Shown one piece after another: positions 60,901-64,000 of a DNA stretch of 64,000 bases. The notes under the pieces were generated by a model. The model searched no databases and was not told the DNA's origin. It was given only the letters and a program-made list of their open reading frames with translations. Within the stretch, counting starts at the first letter, position 1. Each line of letters starts with the position of its first letter. Both the position numbers and the translations under genes were made by a program. The DNA lies in NCBI GenBank assembly GCA_038503035.1, contig JAVSML010020823.1:1-64000 (forward strand), written 5' to 3'. The DNA is from Crocodylus rhombifer. Lineage: Eukaryota; Chordata; Crocodylia; Crocodylidae.

Positions 60901-63646
60901 GTCCACCAGGATCCCAGGGGGGCTGTCTTGGAACCTCGGTGCACTGGGTCCCTTTGATTCACAAACGTGTGCTTTCAGCATTGCTGATAACCTTCCTGTG
61001 GCCACGCGCCTGGAGTTCTACTCCAATCGGGACGAGGAGGAGAAGAAGAAGGAGAAAGACGTGCAGTTTGAGCATGGATATAGGCTGGGCTTCATGGATG
61101 GAAATAAGGTAAAGGGTCTAAAGCAGCCTGGGCAGAGCCTTGGTGAGAGGCTTGGAGAACACCACAGTTATCCTTGGCAGAAGATGAGGCCTGTGGTCAT
61201 GTTGGGGGGGACAGCAGGGTTGGGAATCCTGCTGAGGAGCTGTGTAAGGGACAGAAAGGGGTGGGCATGGCTTGGCTCTTCAGCCTGGGAGAATGGAAAA
61301 TGAGTTAGTAGCAGGTGGGGTGCCATGAGTTTGCCATGTGACTCTGTTCAACCTCTATGCCTAAGTTTGCCTGTCTTTAAAATGGAGCTGCCAGTAGGTA
61401 GATCTGAGAAGTGCTGAGGACTAACTAGTGTTTGTCATGTGCTTTGAGCTTCCTGCATAAATGCCCTGGGGTGTTGAACATCATATTCATTTATTGCTAT
61501 AATGTATTGCTCAGGACCTAATGCCAGGCAGACAGGGCCTGATTCCATTTAGGAAGGAGCAGCTTGAATTCATCCTAGTAAAATCAAAGAGCTTAATTGG
61601 GACAAAAACACATGTGATGAAGAAGTTGTGTAATGTCGAAGGGAGAGGGGCAAGGGCAGAAACCAGTCAAGGTATAATGCAGTGCAGCCAGCCTCTCTGT
61701 ATGCCTAAGATTGCCTGGAGCAGACTTGCATGCAGCTGCATGCTTTGCTCACCAACCTTTTCCATAGCTGCTTGCATTAGTGTGCCTAACATATTGCTTG
61801 TATGTTCATTTGATGCACTTATGGACAGTTGTGATCACCAAGGTCCTGCTGCTCTTATGGATGGGAAGGCTTTCAAGGCTTGTGCAGAGTTGCTGTGCTT
61901 TCTCCTTGTGCGTGCTCAGAGGAAGCTGCTTGCCTTTGAGAGCAAGGCCTCTTGCAGTACAGCTGCCTGGTACAATGCAGAGAGGCTGGGTTTAGGGCAG
62001 CAAGGGTGCAGCTGGTGCTGTTGCAGCCCCTGGGGTGCAAAGTGCTGTTGAATGTGTCATGGTCGTGTGCCAGGGCATGGTCCTGACTATACAACCAGAA
62101 ATGCAGAAAAACATTATTGCTGATGGTCAGACTAAGAGCTTGAGGTAACAACTGGCAAGACATGTCAGTCTCTTGCCTTTCCTTTAAGCTGAAAGAGAGG
62201 CAGAGCACAGTCTTGCCCTGTAGCCCAGCAGGTCTGGAGCTGCTAGAGGCCTGAGCCTGGTGGAGAAGATGCTGCTGCAGGCAGTTGCTGCCCTCTGGGC
62301 ATCACCTGTTCCTCCCTCCAGTCACTAACTTTTCTCTAATGTCAATCTGCCCTTTCTAGTTCTACCTGCACAACCACCTCTCCTTCATCCTTTACTACCA
62401 CAGAGAGGAGGTGGAGGAGAATCAGGAGCCCACCTACAGGGTTGTGCGCTTTGAAGTGGTTCCCCAGAGCATTAAGCTGGAAGGTGAGCCCTGCAGTTTG
62501 TCCCAGGCCGGGAGGCGAGCACCTCAGGATTTTGGGATGGCAAGAGGGCAACAGCCCCTGCTTTCTCTGCCACAAGGTCCAGGATGAACCTACATCTGAG
62601 TTTCCAAGGGCTACAGGAAGGAGGGACGTAGAGATCCTTTCCTCCCCCTGTAATAAGAGTGCTTGCTTGGTCCTTACAACTGCTTTGTTTCCCACTAATT
62701 GCATTTCAAAGGGAATGTGTTCTGGCAGTAAGCACAATTAGCCTGTGAAACTGTAGAGGCCAAGGCTGTAAGCATTCTGAATGGGCGACCAGCAGCCTGG
62801 TAAAATGGGCCAGGGAGTCCTTGCCCACTGCATCAGGCAAGCTTAGGTGTGAGGGGTGAACCATTCTGCTCTGTGGTTGGAGCTGCCTCAGCTCCTGGAG
62901 GTTGGGAAGTTACTTCTGGATGGGCAGCATTGCCAGGTACCTTTCTTTGCAGTGTCTACTATCAGCTTTGCAGGAGATGGGTGGGAGTGTGTGCATCTTG
63001 GCTTATGATCCTGCCCTTGCTCTGCAAGGATGGTTCCTTGGTGCTTCACAGAGAGCTCTGTTCAACCCTCTGTCCTAAGAGACTGTCTGATTCCATCCTT
63101 CCAACCAAGCAGGGGCCTGGGTGGGGCTGCAGAGGGAGGGCAGGCACTGCATTGGCTATAGATTCAGGGCTATGCCTTGGGCTCTGGGAAGGACAAGTGA
63201 GGGGAATGCTAACTTGGCACGTGTGTGGTGCTTCCTTCTGTAGACCTGAAGGTTGATGAGAAGGGCCTGTGCACCCTGCCTGAAGCTGCAGGCTCAGCCC
63301 CTCAGGAGATAGATCCTACCAAGAAGAACTTGCTGCTCTTCACCTACTCTGTCCACTGGGAGGTGAGGGAGTAACAGGGGCCAGGGGTGTGTGGATGGGG
63401 GTGTTGTCTGCTCCAGGCTGTCCCCTCTGACAGGGTGTCCATGCAGCAGAGGCCCTGCAAGCGCCCTTCTGGGGGCTATTGCAACCAGCAAGGAAGGGGT
63501 GGTGGCTTCTGAATGTGCCTCTCTGGTCTTTTAGGAGAGCGACATTAAATGGGCTTCCCGCTGGGACACCTACCTGACCATGAGCGACGTGCAGATCCAC
63601 TGGTTCTCCATCATTAACTCAGTTGTGGTTGTCTTCTTCCTCTCTG
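48963..63646 (+). CDS. TM9SF4: TM9SF4, transmembrane 9 superfamily member 4 (5' part; 296 residues visible)
   Basis: TM9SF4 is a nine-span (nonaspanin) protein of Golgi and early endosomes. It is linked to sorting of Gly-rich transmembrane domains, adhesion and phagocytosis, and V-ATPase assembly. Eight coding exons are in the window: 48963-48983, 57533-57646, 60027-60126, 60678-60846, 60979-61108, 62360-62483, 63244-63362 and 63535-63646; phases agree and the last ends in phase 1. Visible: a signal peptide (hydrophobic LLLLLFSLF, predicted end before FYVPGVAP), then the large lumenal domain ([76 protein letters not shown]), and the start of the first post-lumenal membrane span, [12 protein letters not shown]. 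Human TM9SF4 is about 642 residues, so more than half lies to the right. The start ATG matches the family N-terminus in length. Confidence 0.95.
54210..54414. mobile_element. hAT-type non-autonomous element with 8-bp target duplication
   Basis: The element spans 54218-54406 (189 bp). Ends are TAGAGGTGGGCAA and TTGCCCACCGCTG, inverted repeats matching at 11 of 13 positions. Exact AGTTAGAA duplications lie at 54210-54217 and 54407-54414. The CAG(R)GGTGGGCAA-type end and 8-bp duplication are hallmarks of hAT elements. No transposase is inside. Confidence 0.88.
55510..55912 (+). mobile_element. CR1 LINE 3'-end fragment
   Basis: It has the CR1 terminal region with GGCTCCAGTTGCAGCAAGGG-like and TTTCTCACTAGGAGGGTAG motifs, GGTGGTGGAGTCTTGG and the GACTAGATGTGGTCTCC tail, ending in degenerate TTTTCTATAATTATT. 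About 400 bases, 5'-truncated, no intact frame. Confidence 0.88.
57325..57415 (-). repeat. MIR-like fragment
   Basis: TTTTAAACATGGAGAAAGGC, then GAAGTGACTTGCCAGGAGC and GTGGAAGCCTGGGTTGTGC follow the order of the MIR core in minus orientation. Lies 120 bases before exon 2. Confidence 0.5.
57533..57646 (+). CDS. TM9SF4: TM9SF4 coding exon 2
   Basis: Encodes the signal-peptide core and mature start [20 protein letters not shown]; acceptor CCTTTGCAG, donor GTAGGG. Confidence 0.94.
57647..60026 (+). other. TM9SF4: TM9SF4 intron 2
   Basis: 2.4 kb of balanced composition. I recognise no repeat or coding exon. The acceptor is preceded by a CTTCTTCCTCTTCCTTCAG tract. Confidence 0.85.
60027..60126 (+). 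CDS. TM9SF4: TM9SF4 coding exon 3
   Basis: Encodes [20 protein letters not shown] to KAENL; acceptor CCTTCAG, donor GTATGT. Confidence 0.95.
60127..60677 (+). other. TM9SF4: TM9SF4 intron 3
   Basis: 551 bases; nothing recognised. Confidence 0.85.
60678..60846 (+). CDS. TM9SF4: TM9SF4 coding exon 4
   Basis: Encodes [26 protein letters not shown] and [11 protein letters not shown]; donor GTAAGT. Confidence 0.95.
60979..61108 (+). CDS. TM9SF4: TM9SF4 coding exon 5
   Basis: Encodes [20 protein letters not shown] and [18 protein letters not shown]; donor GTAAAG. Confidence 0.95.
61109..62359 (+). other. TM9SF4: TM9SF4 intron 5
   Basis: 1.25 kb with a MIR-like SINE at 61325-61490; the remainder shows nothing recognisable. 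Confidence 0.85.
61325..61490 (+). repeat. MIR-like SINE
   Basis: Blocks in MIR order: ATGTGACTCTG, CAACCTCTATGCCTAAG, TTTGCCTGTCTTTAAAATGG, GAAGTGCTGAGGACTAA and TGTGCTTTGAGCTTCC. Highly diverged, plus orientation. Confidence 0.65.
62360..62483 (+). CDS. TM9SF4: TM9SF4 coding exon 6
   Basis: Encodes [20 protein letters not shown] to VVPQSIKLE; acceptor CTTTCTAG, donor GTGAGC. Confidence 0.95.
62484..63243 (+). other. TM9SF4: TM9SF4 intron 6
   Basis: 760 bases, nothing recognised. Confidence 0.85.
63244..63362 (+). CDS. TM9SF4: TM9SF4 coding exon 7
   Basis: Encodes [17 protein letters not shown] to FTYSVHWE; acceptor TTCTGTAG, donor GTGAGG. Confidence 0.94.
63535..63646 (+). CDS. TM9SF4: TM9SF4 coding exon 8
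   Basis: Encodes [20 protein letters not shown] and the first nonaspanin core membrane segment; acceptor TCTTTTAG, donor GTGAGC. Confidence 0.95.
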
Positions 63647-64000
63647 GTGAGCACAGCACTGGGCTGATGGTCAATCTCCTGTCACTGAGCAGTGGTGGCC
63701 TGGGGTCTACTATAAATTTCAGTTGCAGGCAGGCTGCTGAGCGGCTCCGAGGTCTACTAGCCAGGGTGTAAAGCTCCTGCCCCAGGCAGCACCCCTTGGA
63801 CTTGGCCCTTGATTCCTGAATGCTTCAAATGGGGCTTGAGGCCAGGGCAGCGCTTCCGTGCTGTAACTTCTGTTATGCACAGTGGTGTTCTGCTGCATCC
63901 TTGCCCAGCCTCCAGACTTAACATAGATTGGGGGAGAGGCCACAGGCCCTGCTCATGAGAGAGCACTGTTTGCCCACTGTGCTTGTGAACACAGTGCTCC
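63647..64000 (+). other. TM9SF4: TM9SF4 intron 8 (start)
   Basis: Intron sequence to the window edge; no exon seen. The gene continues outside the window. Confidence 0.85.

Overview
The window is a gene-dense piece of vertebrate nuclear genome with four protein genes, all on the + strand, in the order XKR7 (3' part), CCM2L, HCK, TM9SF4 (5' part). This is the gene order I recall from human chromosome 20q11.21, so the block looks like conserved amniote synteny. Every intron boundary I placed is GT-AG. The reading phases close exactly for the two complete genes: CCM2L has 10 coding exons, 1701 nt and 566 residues; HCK has 12 coding exons, 1509 nt and 502 residues.

The interspersed repeats point to a sauropsid, most likely a crocodilian. 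They comprise several CR1 LINE 3' ends, one about 1.2 kb CR1 with reverse-transcriptase sequence, MIR/CORE-SINE-like pieces, a hAT-type non-autonomous element with an 8-bp target duplication, and a 180-bp foldback element. The species call is inference from repeat style; a turtle or another archosaur is not excluded.

Layout: 1-140 is the end of XKR7 exon 1, in a CpG-rich stretch. 141-9324 is a large intron with AT-rich islands that resemble conserved non-coding enhancers. 9325-10867 holds the last two XKR7 exons, followed by an apparent very long 3' UTR to poly(A) signals near 17.3 kb. CCM2L lies at 18.2-22.7 kb with its poly(A) signal at 23.1 kb. 23.1-35.7 kb is repeat-bearing intergenic sequence that must contain the HCK promoter and any untranslated first exon, neither of which I can place. 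HCK coding exons run 35.7-46.7 kb with a poly(A) signal at 48.03 kb. A compact CpG promoter with YY1, ETS, CRE and E-box motifs then leads into TM9SF4, whose start codon lies inside a YY1-type motif. TM9SF4 runs off the right end after exon 8, where its first multi-spanning membrane segment begins.

The genes do not form a pathway. XKR7 is a multi-pass XK-family membrane protein, CCM2L an endothelial scaffold of the CCM/MEKK3 pathway, HCK a myeloid Src-family kinase and TM9SF4 an endosomal/Golgi nonaspanin. I found no CRISPR array, no prokaryote-style operon and no convincing undescribed system. The best leads are a one-codon shortening in the HCK activation loop, a repeat-rich insertion splitting the CCM2L PTB domain, the enhancer-like islands in XKR7 intron 1, and several unnamed repeats.
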